From contig NZ_JAGYPG010000002.1 in assembly GCF_018343625.1 (NCBI RefSeq), positions 663,280 through 727,279 of the forward strand: 64,000 nucleotides of DNA, in the 5' to 3' direction. The DNA comes from Lederbergia citri (GTDB taxonomy: Bacteria; Bacillota; Bacilli; Bacillales; Bacillaceae_C). Below the pieces are notes generated by a model. The model had not been told where the DNA came from. It did no database searches and was given only the letters and a program-made list of their open reading frames with translations. Position numbers and translations under genes: made by a program. Shown one piece after another: positions 43,806 through 53,381 of this stretch. The stretch's first letter is position 1. Every line of letters begins with the position of its first letter.

Positions 43806-45350
43806 CTATTCAGGAAACTGATTATTTTTGCAGTAATTACATTTAGCACTTCTTCTACTGTTAGGAGAACTTTTCCATTCATGGCCACTTTCACATATCC
43901 ACCAATATTCTTTTCTTGCATATGCTCCTACTTCATCTGGAAGAATATCACCATTTTTGATTGAGTGCCATTGTTTGGCGATTTCGGGTTTCTTTATGGC
44001 TAATGAGTTCACTTTTTTAACCTTTTTAGGTAAGTAACGGCCATAAAGATCATAGCATGTAGGACACCCTTGCCCACCAACTCTGCTATATATAACAGCA
44101 GAATAACTGTGGTTTCTTTCACATATCCACCATACTTTATCATGGGAACCTTTCGTCACCACATCGGGTGTAATGTCTCTATTTCTTTGGTAGTCCCACT
44201 CATCTCCCAAATGGGGATGTGTAGTAGATAAACAATTAGTTTGATTTACCCTTTTACCTGCACAATAAGGGCAACCTTCTCCTCTTCCACTTCGATCATT
44301 AATCATTTTATCGTAAGTTGATTTACATTTTGGGCAATCCCAATAAACAATTTGGTTTGAAAAAGGTAAATAATCACAAGGAGAAGTATTGCCGTTTTGC
44401 TCAAAATTCCACTCCTTGGCGATCTGAGGAAATAGCAATTCCAAGTTATGCTCCTCTGTTGCTTCCTGCCCTTGACAAACTCTACAACCGTGTCCTTTTG
44501 CTTTGCTTCCAATTTGGACTAAGGTAGAGTGCTTCTGATCACAAATGAACCATGCCTTGAAATTTGAGTATTGTTTAAAATGCTCAGGTCTTAACGGATA
44601 ATTTTTTTCATAATCCCATACAGCTTCTATTTCCGGATAATTATCCAATAGATTATTTTTTTCAATAATTGGCGGGATCTGAGCTAATATGGATATATTG
44701 TCAACATCTACATCAATCTGAGTCTTTAACCTTTCAATTTCATTTTTAAATCCTTTGTAGTGCACATCAATTATCCCTAATACATCCTCAATCATCTTTC
44801 CAATTTTCTTATTTGATGACCGTTCATATAAATATTCTTCCAATCCTTCCATTTTGAGAGTTGGAAGTCCATTATCTCTTACCCGTATTAATCTATATCC
44901 TCTTTCCAAAATCAAACGGCTTTTTTCTTTATCAATTTCTATTCTACCTCTGTGAGTGTGTCCCCCATCGTATTCAATAATTAGGTTAAGGGAAGGTATA
45001 AAGATATCTACGGATTTATAATGATTAATCCCCTCAATAGGGGCATTTAATTCCGCATCCTTAAAAAGCCTTTTCAAGTAAAAATAAATCGCCATTTCAG
45101 GAAATCCAATATTGTATCGCTCATGACACTTTGGACATCCAGTATTTTTGATAGCACGGCTTTTAACTTGACTCTCCCAACTATAACCACATTCTTTACA
45201 ACGCCAAGTTACAACCTTATCCGATCCGGTTCTCACATTGTATGGAGTGTCCTCATTATTTTCGGTTGAAATCCATTCTTCAATTAAATCCGATCGTTCT
45301 TCTGCTACAAATCCTCTTGTATTTTTTAAAGAAGTTACAACCATTGGCAA
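43806..45350 (-). CDS. Zinc-ribbon array protein with Vsr-like nuclease domain
   Basis: 514 residues. Five DUF4379-type treble-clef modules: 20-75 (C51, C54, C72, C75), 235-292, 305-363, 378-432 and 452-507, each with W..E or EW near the start and CxxC at the end. Between modules 1 and 2 lies a PD-(D/E)XK domain of the Vsr/endonuclease type: FPEMAIYFYLKRLF, SVDIFIPSLNLIIEYDG (D115, E126) and GYRLIRVRDNGLP. TTG 45350 or ATG 45344 start after AGGAG. Such proteins are seen in variable regions; a restriction or repair role with the downstream Mrr-like protein is likely. Confidence 0.82.
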   Translation of the reverse strand: MPMVVTSLKNTRGFVAEERSDLIEEWISTENNEDTPYNVRTGSDKVVTWRCKECGYSWESQVKSRAIKNTGCPKCHERYNIGFPEMAIYFYLKRLFKDAELNAPIEGINHYKSVDIFIPSLNLIIEYDGGHTHRGRIEIDKEKSRLILERGYRLIRVRDNGLPTLKMEGLEEYLYERSSNKKIGKMIEDVLGIIDVHYKGFKNEIERLKTQIDVDVDNISILAQIPPIIEKNNLLDNYPEIEAVWDYEKNYPLRPEHFKQYSNFKAWFICDQKHSTLVQIGSKAKGHGCRVCQGQEATEEHNLELLFPQIAKEWNFEQNGNTSPCDYLPFSNQIVYWDCPKCKSTYDKMINDRSGRGEGCPYCAGKRVNQTNCLSTTHPHLGDEWDYQRNRDITPDVVTKGSHDKVWWICERNHSYSAVIYSRVGGQGCPTCYDLYGRYLPKKVKKVNSLAIKKPEIAKQWHSIKNGDILPDEVGAYARKEYWWICESGHEWKSSPNSRRSAKCNYCKNNQFPE

Positions 45351-45449
45351 TCATACTCCTCAACTTTTATACACTATAGCTCTTGTATTTATCCTCAATC
45401 CTATTTTATCAAAGATAAAAATAGAAAGTGAAGGTTGTTACGTAAAAAA

Positions 45450-45704
45450 CTATTGATAGCCCATAGCTCTTTTCAGCAAAGCATTCTCGACCTCGTAATC
45501 AACTACATCCTTCCCCTTTTTTAGGGCTGCCGATAATGCCGGAAACTTCTTAACATATTCTCGAAAAGTAGAGTAAGCAACACCAAGAATATTGGCTATT
45601 TGTTCATCAATAAGACCCTTACGAACCCAACATTCAACCTCAAATAATCTTGGTTCTACGTGTGTTTCATATTTACTTTTACGACCACCTTTATTTTTAG
45701 CCAC
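45450..45704 (-). pseudogene. Truncated phage terminase small-subunit-like HTH protein
   Basis: 84 residues: KGGRKSKYETHVEPRL, a HTH (GLIDEQIANILGVAYSTFRE) and VVDYEVENALLKRAMGYQ, where it stops. Related phage proteins continue well beyond this point with their oligomerisation region, so this one is cut short. GTG start with GGTGATATG. No other packaging or capsid genes are present, so it is probably a phage leftover. Confidence 0.6.
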
Positions 45705-45737
45705 TACATATCACCTACCCCCTTAGTTTTGGACATA

Positions 45738-45761
45738 AGAAAAAGCACCCCAAAGGATGCT
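45738..45761 (-). terminator. Terminator
   Basis: AGCATCC-TTTG-GGGTGCT and a T-run on the minus strand, directly after the 45763-46086 gene. Confidence 0.75.
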
Positions 45762-45762
45762 A

Positions 45763-46086
45763 TTAATATTCTCTGATTGTAATTTCAACATGTTGTATTA
45801 ATTTTCCCAAATAACGACTTTGCCTAATAAGTTCTAATCTTCGTTCTTCATATATTTCAACTAATTCATTATGCCTCATTTCATGTACTTCAACAAACTT
45901 TCTTCGAAACTCCTTTTTCATATCATCATTATTAGGAATTTGCGAAAAGGCAGAATCTAAAATACTTAACTTAATTTGAGATAATTTCATTCCTGTGATG
46001 TGATTATTCAATAATTTATCGGTTGTATCTTTTTCCTCTATTAGTTCATTTAACCAATCATTTAAACCATCTTTGACCGAATTCAT
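45763..46086 (-). CDS. Hypothetical coiled-coil protein
   Basis: 107 residues, strongly charged and helical throughout (FVEVHEMRHNELVEIYEERR). ATG with GGGAGGGGGTGG upstream. No family recognised; the context (phage-like fragment, small membrane protein) suggests mobile-element origin. Confidence 0.6.
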   Translation of the reverse strand: MNSVKDGLNDWLNELIEEKDTTDKLLNNHITGMKLSQIKLSILDSAFSQIPNNDDMKKEFRRKFVEVHEMRHNELVEIYEERRLELIRQSRYLGKLIQHVEITIREY

Positions 46087-46140
46087 GTCATTCCACCCCC
46101 TCCCATCGAACTATTTCGACAAAAGGAGATATTTTCCTGC

Positions 46141-46341
46141 TTATGTGAACACAAATAAATAACCTACATAGATTCCTACTAAAGCAAACAATCCAGCGAT
46201 GAAGTTCTTAATCTGTTTATAAATTTTTAGTTTCCATACTAATAAATACCCAGTTACGATAAAGGCTCCTATTATAAGTAATAGTGTTATTACCTGAACA
46301 GCAATATTGTCTAGTGTTTCTTTCAACAATACAAATCCCAT
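46141..46341 (-). CDS. Small two-TM membrane protein (holin-like size)
   Basis: 66 residues with two membrane segments (VITLLLIIGAFIVTGYLLVW and FIAGLFALVGIYVGYLFVF) joined by a basic loop. ATG 46341 has AGGGAGG 6 bases upstream. The size and topology would fit a holin, but no lysin is nearby, so function is open. Confidence 0.6.
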   Translation of the reverse strand: MGFVLLKETLDNIAVQVITLLLIIGAFIVTGYLLVWKLKIYKQIKNFIAGLFALVGIYVGYLFVFT

Positions 46342-46766
46342 ATTCATCCTCCCTTTTTGTTTTATTGATTCGACAAAAAAAGGGATAAATCCTGCTACTA
46401 TTTACCTAATATACTGCCACCGAAGGATGGCAAATAAACTCAAAAAATGTACCTCCACTTTTCAAGGGCGAAGGTGCCAAACGAATATAATATAAGTTGG
46501 TGGGTCTGGCAGGAATATTTTCCGCGCCGACCTCCCTCCCATTCTAGCAAGCGTGTTTTTCACATTTCAAATCCGTATCATTTAGGACAACAAATGACAC
46601 AGTATTGCTGTTATCAATCGTTGTCCTCTCGTTGGCCAGGGGGACTGTTATTTTGTTTTAAAATAAGCATGCGTTAACTCTAGATCCTTCCATTTCTATA
46701 AACTTGAAATGTTGGGTATAATTATTGTGAACTTATACAATTCGTATAAAATGAAGGAGAACTTCT
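46342..46766. other. Gene-free stretch
   Basis: Nothing convincing. The last ~60 bases resemble DNA upstream of 17355 (shared TTCTATAAAC and GGGTATAA), so the duplication includes upstream sequence. Confidence 0.45.
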
Positions 46767-46973
46767 ATGGATTTCTTTAAATTTGCTCTATATTTGCACA
46801 TTTTGGGTATCTGCTTACCTATTGCTTTAACTTATATTCTTTTGTTCAATATTTTTACTGGTCAACCCATTAATCCAATCTCTTTGGGTATTCTGGCATT
46901 TGGCTATGTGGTCATGTTTAAATTTAACCCCATATTTCAAATGTTATGGGAAAAGTGGACACAGAAAAAGTAA
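46767..46973 (+). CDS. Small membrane protein, paralogue of 17355-17561
   Basis: 68 residues, two membrane segments around QPINPIS, ending WTQKK. 58 of 68 residues equal those of the copy at 17355. GAAGGAGA 7 bases before ATG. Function unknown; conservation of both copies suggests a real protein. Confidence 0.72.
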   Translation: MDFFKFALYLHILGICLPIALTYILLFNIFTGQPINPISLGILAFGYVVMFKFNPIFQMLWEKWTQKK

Positions 46974-47074
46974 TAATAGTTTAAAAAAATGCTGTTTCAA
47001 TGCCATTTCAACCTTCTTGTTAAACTTTAAGCTAAATTTTTTGAGATGTTCCTTTTCAGTTTGCTCAAGCAATT

Positions 47075-47308
47075 TTATCTTCCTGCCTCTCTCCATTCTT
47101 TCCGTAGCTCTTTCCTTGATAGACGACCGGCCTCTATGTCATCCGATGATTCACCCCAGCCCACTATCTCTTCGTCCTTATCCTGCCAGTAGCTTGAAAA
47201 TGCTTTATACACACCATTTTTTTTAAATACATCTGTTCTTATTGTTCCACCTATACGATCCCTAGTCTTGGTATAGTAGTAGTCATCGTCAATTATGTGT
47301 TTTTCCAT
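47075..47308 (-). CDS. Hypothetical protein
   Basis: 77 residues, highly charged (DDDYYYTKTRDRIGGTIRTD, then SRKELRKEWREAGR). GGAGGTAGAGAGGA before ATG. No family recognised. Confidence 0.6.
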   Translation of the reverse strand: MEKHIIDDDYYYTKTRDRIGGTIRTDVFKKNGVYKAFSSYWQDKDEEIVGWGESSDDIEAGRLSRKELRKEWREAGR

Positions 47309-47503
47309 TCCTCTCTACCTCCCTTTATCTCCGAATATAAGTCATCATTTATTTATTAGCAAAAGCGAAAAAAGGAAAAATAGCTTATTAACCAAGCTCA
47401 AAATGCATCTTTGCGCATTGGTTTTGATATTTTGCCACTCTACTTGCATGCAAAAGTGCATTTTTAAGCCATTTTATTGTGTAGCTAGAAGGAAAACATT
47501 TTA

Positions 47504-47681
47504 TGTACCTTATAGGTACATAAAGGATGGAAATCATAAAAATATAGATAAAAAATTATATGAGTTGTTTCCGATAACTCTTGCATTTACAAGGTTTCTC
47601 TATAATGTACCTAATAGGTACACATATATGGTCCTTAACGGACCTTATGGGCACTTATATATGGTCTCCCTTAAGGACCAT
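47504..47681. repeat. Cluster of short palindromes
   Basis: TGTACCTTATAGGTACA (47504-47520) and TGTACCTAATAGGTACA (47606-47622) are near-identical palindromes 102 bp apart. They are followed by GGTCC-TTAAC-GGACC (47630-47644) and ATGGTC...GACCAT (47661-47681). They could be operator sites or parts of an unknown element. Confidence 0.6.
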
Positions 47682-47800
47682 AAGGCGTTTGTCTATTTAT
47701 TCTAAGGTCTAGTAATCATCATATATTTATTATTAATTAATAGAAAAGTGGGAAATCCTATGAAAAAATGAGATTAATATCTTGGAGGAGGAAATAGAGA

Positions 47801-47950
47801 ATGAAAATGTCAAAAGTTGAGGCTGAATCCCTGGCTAAAAAAGGGATTGAACTTAGTAAGAAATATGGAATACCTTTGAAAAAGAGAAAAAATGAAAAAG
47901 TACTCACTCGAAATTTAAACGGGTGGGATAACCTGCCGATGCTTATTTAA
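47801..47950 (+). CDS. Small basic protein, 49 residues
   Basis: ATG behind a strong GGAGGAGG. Lys-rich N-terminal helix (EAESLAKKGIELSKKYGIPL), then KKRKNEKVLTRNLNGWDNLP. No family recognised. It lies downstream of the palindrome cluster and converges on the S-layer gene. Confidence 0.5.
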   Translation: MKMSKVEAESLAKKGIELSKKYGIPLKKRKNEKVLTRNLNGWDNLPMLI

Positions 47951-48066
47951 GTATGCCGTTTTTAGGCTTCTTAGGGGATTGTATGTCATTGGCGGATAAA
48001 TCCGGTTAGACTTACGCATATTTTGAGAAGTAACAGGCACATAACCCAATGGGGTAAAAAAAAAAA

Positions 48067-48098
48067 GCAGAAGGCTAAAATTCCCTTCTGCTTTTTTT
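48067..48098. terminator. Terminator of the S-layer gene (bidirectional)
   Basis: GCAGAAGG and CCTTCTGC form the stem, with A-run and T-run on the two sides. Confidence 0.85.
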
Positions 48099-48131
48099 CA
48101 TTACTGAAGCTATTCAAAAAATGTTTTAGTT

Positions 48132-50846
48132 TTATTTAGTTACAACAATTGATGCTGGTAACTTAATAGCATTTCCTACTGAGTCAGTTAAATCAATAGT
48201 ACTTAAGCCCACAAGTGTAATAGATTTTACCTTTTGTCCAGGAGTTAGTGAAACAGCAGTACTAGTCGCTGTAGTAGCAGCAGTTGTCGTTGCTCCAGCA
48301 TCAAATTTAACTGCTGGATCTAAGGCAGCTCCATCTACATACACTTCAAAATCAGCATTAGTTGTTGCCGCCTGCTTAACTGCTTCTGAGAAAGTAAAAG
48401 TAAACAGCTCTGTAGCAACATCGTATTTAACAGATGTAATTGTAGGTGCAACGTTTTCGTTTAATGAACCTGTTACAATTGTTTGAGTATCCATAACAGC
48501 AGTTGAATTCTTAGCTTTTACACCAGAGATTGTAGCATTACGTACTCCAGTGAAAGTATTAGAATCCTTCTCTAGTGTCAAGTATACTTTCTTAGATTCA
48601 GCTGCACCAGCTTTAACAGTTGCAGATTTAACAACAGCCCCAGAAATATGGTAGTTAGATGCAACAGTTGCTGTAGCTGGATCAACATCTTGATCGAATG
48701 TTACAACAACAGTATCGTTATCAGCACCTTGTGCTACACTTTGTACTTTGGCTTTTACTGCAGTAACAGCTGAGTCATTGCCACGAACAAATGTTACATT
48801 CTTATCAGCTGCAGTTACTCCACTAGCACTATCTACACCAGTAAATGCTAATTTCACATTATAAGTTGCACCTTGGATATCATCAGCAGGTGCACCAGAA
48901 AGGATATCAGCAACCTTAATTTTTACTACCTTTTTATTGACACTTGCATTTTTAAGAGCAACTGTCGTACCAGTTGAACCAGTTAATGTAGTTGTAACAT
49001 GATCTTTAACAGCAGTACCAGTTGCATCTACTGTACCTGCAGTTACATCCTTATTAAAAGTTAGTTCAAGGTACTCAGCGTTGTCAGTAGCATCTTTAAC
49101 TAATTGATAAGAAGCTACAGTTGGTGCTGCAGTATCTTTTACAAATGACTTAATTGTAGTGTAGGTATCTCCAGCTTCACCTGATAAATCTGTAAAGCTT
49201 GAAACTTCAACATAATAATTATCAGTGTCTAATACGGAACCCGCTTCTACATGATAAAGTGTCTTGTCTTTTTCATCTTGTGTAACTGAAGATACAGCAG
49301 CTAAACCACCAACTGTTTTTCCAATTCGCACTGTAGGATCTGCCAGTAACTCTTCAGAAAATTTCACTGTAAAGTTCTCTGCACCAGTTTGTGTAATTGT
49401 TTGGACAACAGGTTTAACACCATCAGCTGCACCTTTTTGGAATGTGAAGGTTGCTGGGTTAGGGCTTAGTAGATTTCCAGAAGCATCTAGAGCACCGATA
49501 ATAGTCGCTGTAATATTTTCATTTGCTGCAATAGCAGATCCTACTGTTAATGTTAACTCTGTGAATGCAGCGTTAGCTGCAACTTTGATTTCATTAGTAG
49601 CAGTTCCTACTGCAATAGCAGCACCGTTTTTATCCTTGAACGAAATTTTGCTAGCAATGTCTGCGTACATTGGCTCTGAGAATTTAACTTTGTAAACAGA
49701 AGCACTTACTTTTTGAGTAGTGAATGTTGGAGCAACATTATCTGTAACATTTACAACTTTGCTAAATGGAGCAACGAATTCCCCATCTGCAGTTTTTAAA
49801 TCTTCATAACCAACTACAACATTGTAGTCACCTTTGAAATACATATTTGAAGAACCATCAGTTGAAATGGTTAATGTTTTACCATCATTACTTAATGTAT
49901 ATGCTAAAGATCCCGGAGCAACAGCACCTGTACGTGCAGAAACTGCAACTTTAGCTAGATTAGCAGGAGTGCTATCTATAGCTTTGTTGAATTTAACTTC
50001 TAGATTTCTAGCGTTAATCGCACTTACACTAACAACCTTAGGTGTTGATTTAGCTTCTAAATCCGCACGAACTTCACCTTCAGTTTTAGCAAGGCTTGAT
50101 GAAATGCCAGGAAGTGCTGGATATGAACCAGGATATAGTTTGTTTCCTGCTTCTTTAATTGCAACCGCACGAACTTTCAATCGATCTAGCTTTGCAAGTT
50201 CAGCATCCGCTTCTTCAAGTTTGTCAGAAGCAACAAGTTTAGAAATATCATTAAGTAGACGGTATTGAGAAACTTCATAGATAACGGTTTCTCTAGCAAT
50301 TTTAGCATCAGTTACATAAGCTTTTAATAAAGCTTGTCTTGCATCTGGGCCATATGCTTTACCGATGACGCGCTCCATTTTCAGAAGAGTGTCAGTAAGT
50401 TTTGAATATGCTTTATCAGCATCTGCATTGATCACATCAGTAGTGATATACTTCTTAAGATTTGCTAAAGCAGGCTTTAATTCATTATCGCCGACTTTTA
50501 CAGCATCAATAAAGAATGCTGCTTGCAATCTTAGTGCTTCAGCATTAGCTATACGGTTTGTTAAATTTGCCTTTTCTTTTCCAGAAACCGTACTTAAAGC
50601 ATTTTGTGCACGAGTAATAGCTTTTCTTGTTTCGTCGTATTTGCTTGAGAAGTCAGCAGATACTTTTACATCTGATACCGTCTTAGCTGAGTAATATGGA
50701 CGTAGTTGTTTAGCAAGGCTTTCTGCTTGCTTCACAAGAGTTTCAGCTTGTGAAACTGATGCTGCATCTGCAGGATTAGCCGCAATTAATGCACTAGCTG
50801 CAATTGCAGTTGAAATTCCAAGTTTTGCAACTTTTTTCTTCGACAT
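48132..50846 (-). CDS. S-layer protein (SbsC-like N terminus, SbsA-type Ig domains)
   Basis: 904 residues from ATG 50846. Signal peptide of ~28 residues (SKKKVAKLGISTAIAASALI, cleavage near ADA-A). Residues ~30-265 form an all-helical region resembling the wall-polymer-binding domain of Geobacillus SbsC, in place of SLH domains. From TPKVVSVSAINARNLEVKFN onward about six to seven Ig-like SbsA repeats (KVKFSEPMY, FTVKFSEELL, VVVTFDQDV, FTFTFSEAV). GAAAGGGGAA lies 12 bases before ATG. Main cell-surface lattice protein by inference; relatives are very abundant. Confidence 0.9.
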   Translation of the reverse strand: MSKKKVAKLGISTAIAASALIAANPADAASVSQAETLVKQAESLAKQLRPYYSAKTVSDVKVSADFSSKYDETRKAITRAQNALSTVSGKEKANLTNRIANAEALRLQAAFFIDAVKVGDNELKPALANLKKYITTDVINADADKAYSKLTDTLLKMERVIGKAYGPDARQALLKAYVTDAKIARETVIYEVSQYRLLNDISKLVASDKLEEADAELAKLDRLKVRAVAIKEAGNKLYPGSYPALPGISSSLAKTEGEVRADLEAKSTPKVVSVSAINARNLEVKFNKAIDSTPANLAKVAVSARTGAVAPGSLAYTLSNDGKTLTISTDGSSNMYFKGDYNVVVGYEDLKTADGEFVAPFSKVVNVTDNVAPTFTTQKVSASVYKVKFSEPMYADIASKISFKDKNGAAIAVGTATNEIKVAANAAFTELTLTVGSAIAANENITATIIGALDASGNLLSPNPATFTFQKGAADGVKPVVQTITQTGAENFTVKFSEELLADPTVRIGKTVGGLAAVSSVTQDEKDKTLYHVEAGSVLDTDNYYVEVSSFTDLSGEAGDTYTTIKSFVKDTAAPTVASYQLVKDATDNAEYLELTFNKDVTAGTVDATGTAVKDHVTTTLTGSTGTTVALKNASVNKKVVKIKVADILSGAPADDIQGATYNVKLAFTGVDSASGVTAADKNVTFVRGNDSAVTAVKAKVQSVAQGADNDTVVVTFDQDVDPATATVASNYHISGAVVKSATVKAGAAESKKVYLTLEKDSNTFTGVRNATISGVKAKNSTAVMDTQTIVTGSLNENVAPTITSVKYDVATELFTFTFSEAVKQAATTNADFEVYVDGAALDPAVKFDAGATTTAATTATSTAVSLTPGQKVKSITLVGLSTIDLTDSVGNAIKLPASIVVTK

Positions 50847-51130
50847 GAATTGTTGTTCCCCTTTCAAAAGGTGTTTTTTATAAGATATTAGTAGATTCTA
50901 TTTCCACTAATAGCCAAACCAGGTAATCAATTCCTCGTACAATAGGTATTATTCCATAGATTATTAAAAAATACAATACTATTTGCACATATCTTCTCAA
51001 TTATTTTCCAATATGTCAATTATATAGAATTGGAGGAATTAATTACATATTACAACATCTTTTTCCGTAAGTCTATTATTTTATTAAACTTTGGTAATAT
51101 TTATTACATTTTTCCAATAATTTTACGACA
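50847..51130 (-). promoter_or_regulatory. Leader and promoter region of the S-layer gene
   Basis: Long AT-rich leader as usual for S-layer genes. Minus-strand candidates include TTGTAT with a 17-bp spacer and AATAAT, and an upstream TTGACA without a clear -10. Several starts are possible. Confidence 0.4.
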
Positions 51131-51134
51131 AAAA

Positions 51135-51160
51135 AAATAGGCGTTTTTTAACGCCTATTT
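51135..51160 (-). terminator. Terminator of the polysaccharide operon
   Basis: AAATAGGCGTT pairs perfectly with AACGCCTATTT around TTTT; T-rich on the minus strand. Confidence 0.88.
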
Positions 51161-51170
51161 AAAAAATCCA

Positions 51171-52475
51171 CTAATATTTACTTGGACGACCTATCGAATG
51201 ATATTCAACCGGATATTCCTCCACTTTATCTAGTGAAAAACAATTTCGTCCATCGAATATGATCGGAGATTTCATTAACTTTATATAAACATCCAAATTC
51301 GTATTTTTTACTTCATCCCATTCTGTAACAATGAAAGCTGCGTCTGCACCATGGAGTGCCTCTTCAACCGAATCCACATATTCAACTTCATTTGGAAGTA
51401 TTTTTTTAGCATTATTGATTGCAATTGGATCGTATGCAACAACTTTAGCACCTGCATTTACTAATTCCCTACTTAACGTAATGGAGGCAGCTTCTCTCAT
51501 ATCATCTGTATTTGGTTTAAATGCTAATCCTAGCATTGCAATCTGTTTTCCAGACAAATCACCAAATCTTTCTTTTGCTTTTTCGAACAATAATAATCTT
51601 TGATCATTATTGACTTCTATTACTGATTTTAGCAAATTAAAATCATGTTTGACGAAACTAGCTATTTGTACGAGTGCACTTGTGTCTTTAGGAAAACAAG
51701 ATCCACCATATCCAATTCCAGCCTTTAAGAACTTGGAACCAATTCTGTCATCCATCCCCATACCCATTGCTACATCTTCTACGTTAGCGCTAAGTTTCTC
51801 ACACAAGTTTGCGATTTCGTTTATAAAGCTGATTTTGGTTGCTAGAAATGCATTGGAGGCATATTTAATCATTTCTGCACTACGTATATCAGTCTTAAAA
51901 ATAGGTATACCGAATGGACGATTAATTTCTTCAAGAATAGCAAGAGCCCTTTCACTATCTGATCCGATGACGATTCTATCTCCATGAAATGTATCGTATA
52001 CCGCTGTACCTTCTCGTAAAAACTCGGGATTCGACACGACCTCTACTTCGTACTTATCTTTTACTATTTTGGAGATTATTTGTTTCACTCGTTCATTCGT
52101 ACCTACTGGAACAGTGCTTTTAGTCACAACTACAAGATTACGATTCATATTGTTGCCAATATCTTTTGCAACTTGGTCTACAAATCTTAGATCTGCTTCG
52201 CCATTCTCGGTTTGCGGTGTTCCGACTGCAATATACACAACTTCTGCTTCAGAAAATCCCTCTCTATGATTGGCTGTGAAGAACAGACGGCCTTGATCAA
52301 TATTTTTCTTCATTAATTCATCTAGGCCAGGCTCATATATTGGAGCATGTCCATCTCTCATCAATTCGACTTTACTTTCATCTATATCAATGCAAGTTAC
52401 ATGATGACCAATATCGGATAAGCAAACACCCGTAACGAGTCCCACATAACCAGTTCCTACTACTGCAATTTGCAT
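51171..52475 (-). CDS. ugd: UDP-glucose 6-dehydrogenase
   Basis: Oxidises UDP-glucose to UDP-glucuronate with two NAD+. 434 residues; Rossmann motif IAVVGTGYVGLVTGVCLSDI, catalytic Cys in GIGYGGSCFPKDTSAL, and the C-terminal UDP-binding part (KLMKSPIIFDGRNCF). Last gene of the minus-strand operon from 56360; the preceding galU gene supplies its substrate. The product fits an acidic wall polysaccharide such as teichuronic acid or the S-layer anchor polymer (inference). Confidence 0.96.
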   Translation of the reverse strand: MQIAVVGTGYVGLVTGVCLSDIGHHVTCIDIDESKVELMRDGHAPIYEPGLDELMKKNIDQGRLFFTANHREGFSEAEVVYIAVGTPQTENGEADLRFVDQVAKDIGNNMNRNLVVVTKSTVPVGTNERVKQIISKIVKDKYEVEVVSNPEFLREGTAVYDTFHGDRIVIGSDSERALAILEEINRPFGIPIFKTDIRSAEMIKYASNAFLATKISFINEIANLCEKLSANVEDVAMGMGMDDRIGSKFLKAGIGYGGSCFPKDTSALVQIASFVKHDFNLLKSVIEVNNDQRLLLFEKAKERFGDLSGKQIAMLGLAFKPNTDDMREAASITLSRELVNAGAKVVAYDPIAINNAKKILPNEVEYVDSVEEALHGADAAFIVTEWDEVKNTNLDVYIKLMKSPIIFDGRNCFSLDKVEEYPVEYHSIGRPSKY

Positions 52476-52487
52476 GTTAATTACCTC

Positions 52488-53369
52488 TCATTGTTGATGT
52501 TTATTGACAATCCCATTTAAATATTCAAAAACAGGGCCTTGTAAGTCCTCACGTCCTAAAGCAAAATCTATTGTTGCCTTAATAAAACCTAGTTTATCTC
52601 CTACATCATAACGTTTCCCCGAGAAATTGTATGCAAGTATTGGATGAACTTCATTTAAATGATTCATTGCATCTGTCAACTGAATTTCTCCTCCCGATCC
52701 TACTGGCAAATCTTGTAGTACTGGGAAAATATCAGGTGTCAAAATATAGCGGCCCATAATCGCATATTGTGAAGGAGCTTCTTCCATCTTAGGTTTCTCT
52801 ACAAGTGTCTCGATTGATATAACACTTTCCTCCTTGCTCTTCTCACTAGGAGCAATAATACCATATTTTGAGACATCTTTGCGGTCAACCTTTTGGACTC
52901 CAACTATAGATGTTTCATACTTTTCATAAACATCCATTAATTGTCTAGTGCAAGGCACGTCCGATTTTACAATATCGTCACCTAATAGCACTGCGAATGG
53001 CTCATCTCCTATAAATCGATGGGCGACGTAAATAGCATGCCCTAAACCAAGTGCTTCTTTTTGACGTATATAATGTATATTCACCATATTCGATATCTCT
53101 TGAACTTCCTTAAGCATGGCGAATTTCTCTTTTTTTGCAAGAGTTTCTTCCAATTCATAAGATTTATCAAAATGATCTTCTATTGCACGTTTGCCCCTAC
53201 CGCTAATAATAATAATATCTTCTATTCCAGACTCGACTGCTTCTTCTACAATATATTGAATGGTAGGCTTATCTACTATAGGAAGCATTTCTTTAGGTTG
53301 TGCTTTGGTTGCGGGTAAAAACCTTGTTCCTAGTCCTGCTGCAGGAATTATGGCTTTTCTTACTTTCAT
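52488..53369 (-). CDS. galU: UTP-glucose-1-phosphate uridylyltransferase
   Basis: Makes UDP-glucose from UTP and glucose-1-phosphate (GtaB in Bacillus). 293 residues; nucleotide-binding AAGLGTRFLPATKAQPKEML, FAVLLGDDIV, and VGSGGEIQLTDAM. 12 bases upstream of ugd and co-transcribed, so the operon carries a complete route to UDP-glucuronate. Confidence 0.96.
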   Translation of the reverse strand: MKVRKAIIPAAGLGTRFLPATKAQPKEMLPIVDKPTIQYIVEEAVESGIEDIIIISGRGKRAIEDHFDKSYELEETLAKKEKFAMLKEVQEISNMVNIHYIRQKEALGLGHAIYVAHRFIGDEPFAVLLGDDIVKSDVPCTRQLMDVYEKYETSIVGVQKVDRKDVSKYGIIAPSEKSKEESVISIETLVEKPKMEEAPSQYAIMGRYILTPDIFPVLQDLPVGSGGEIQLTDAMNHLNEVHPILAYNFSGKRYDVGDKLGFIKATIDFALGREDLQGPVFEYLNGIVNKHQQ

Positions 53370-53381
53370 ATCTTCATCTCC

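Noticed and set aside
45450..46341. A prophage
   Set aside because: Only a truncated terminase-small-subunit-like fragment, a coiled-coil protein and a holin-sized protein; no capsid, portal, tail or lysin genes.
47295..47705. 136-codon + strand frame
   Set aside because: Covers the palindrome cluster and the start of a real minus gene; composition is not protein-like and no ribosome binding site is seen.
49264..50694. Several 100-144-codon + strand frames inside the S-layer gene
   Set aside because: Shadows caused by the biased codon use of the Thr/Ala/Val-rich S-layer protein.
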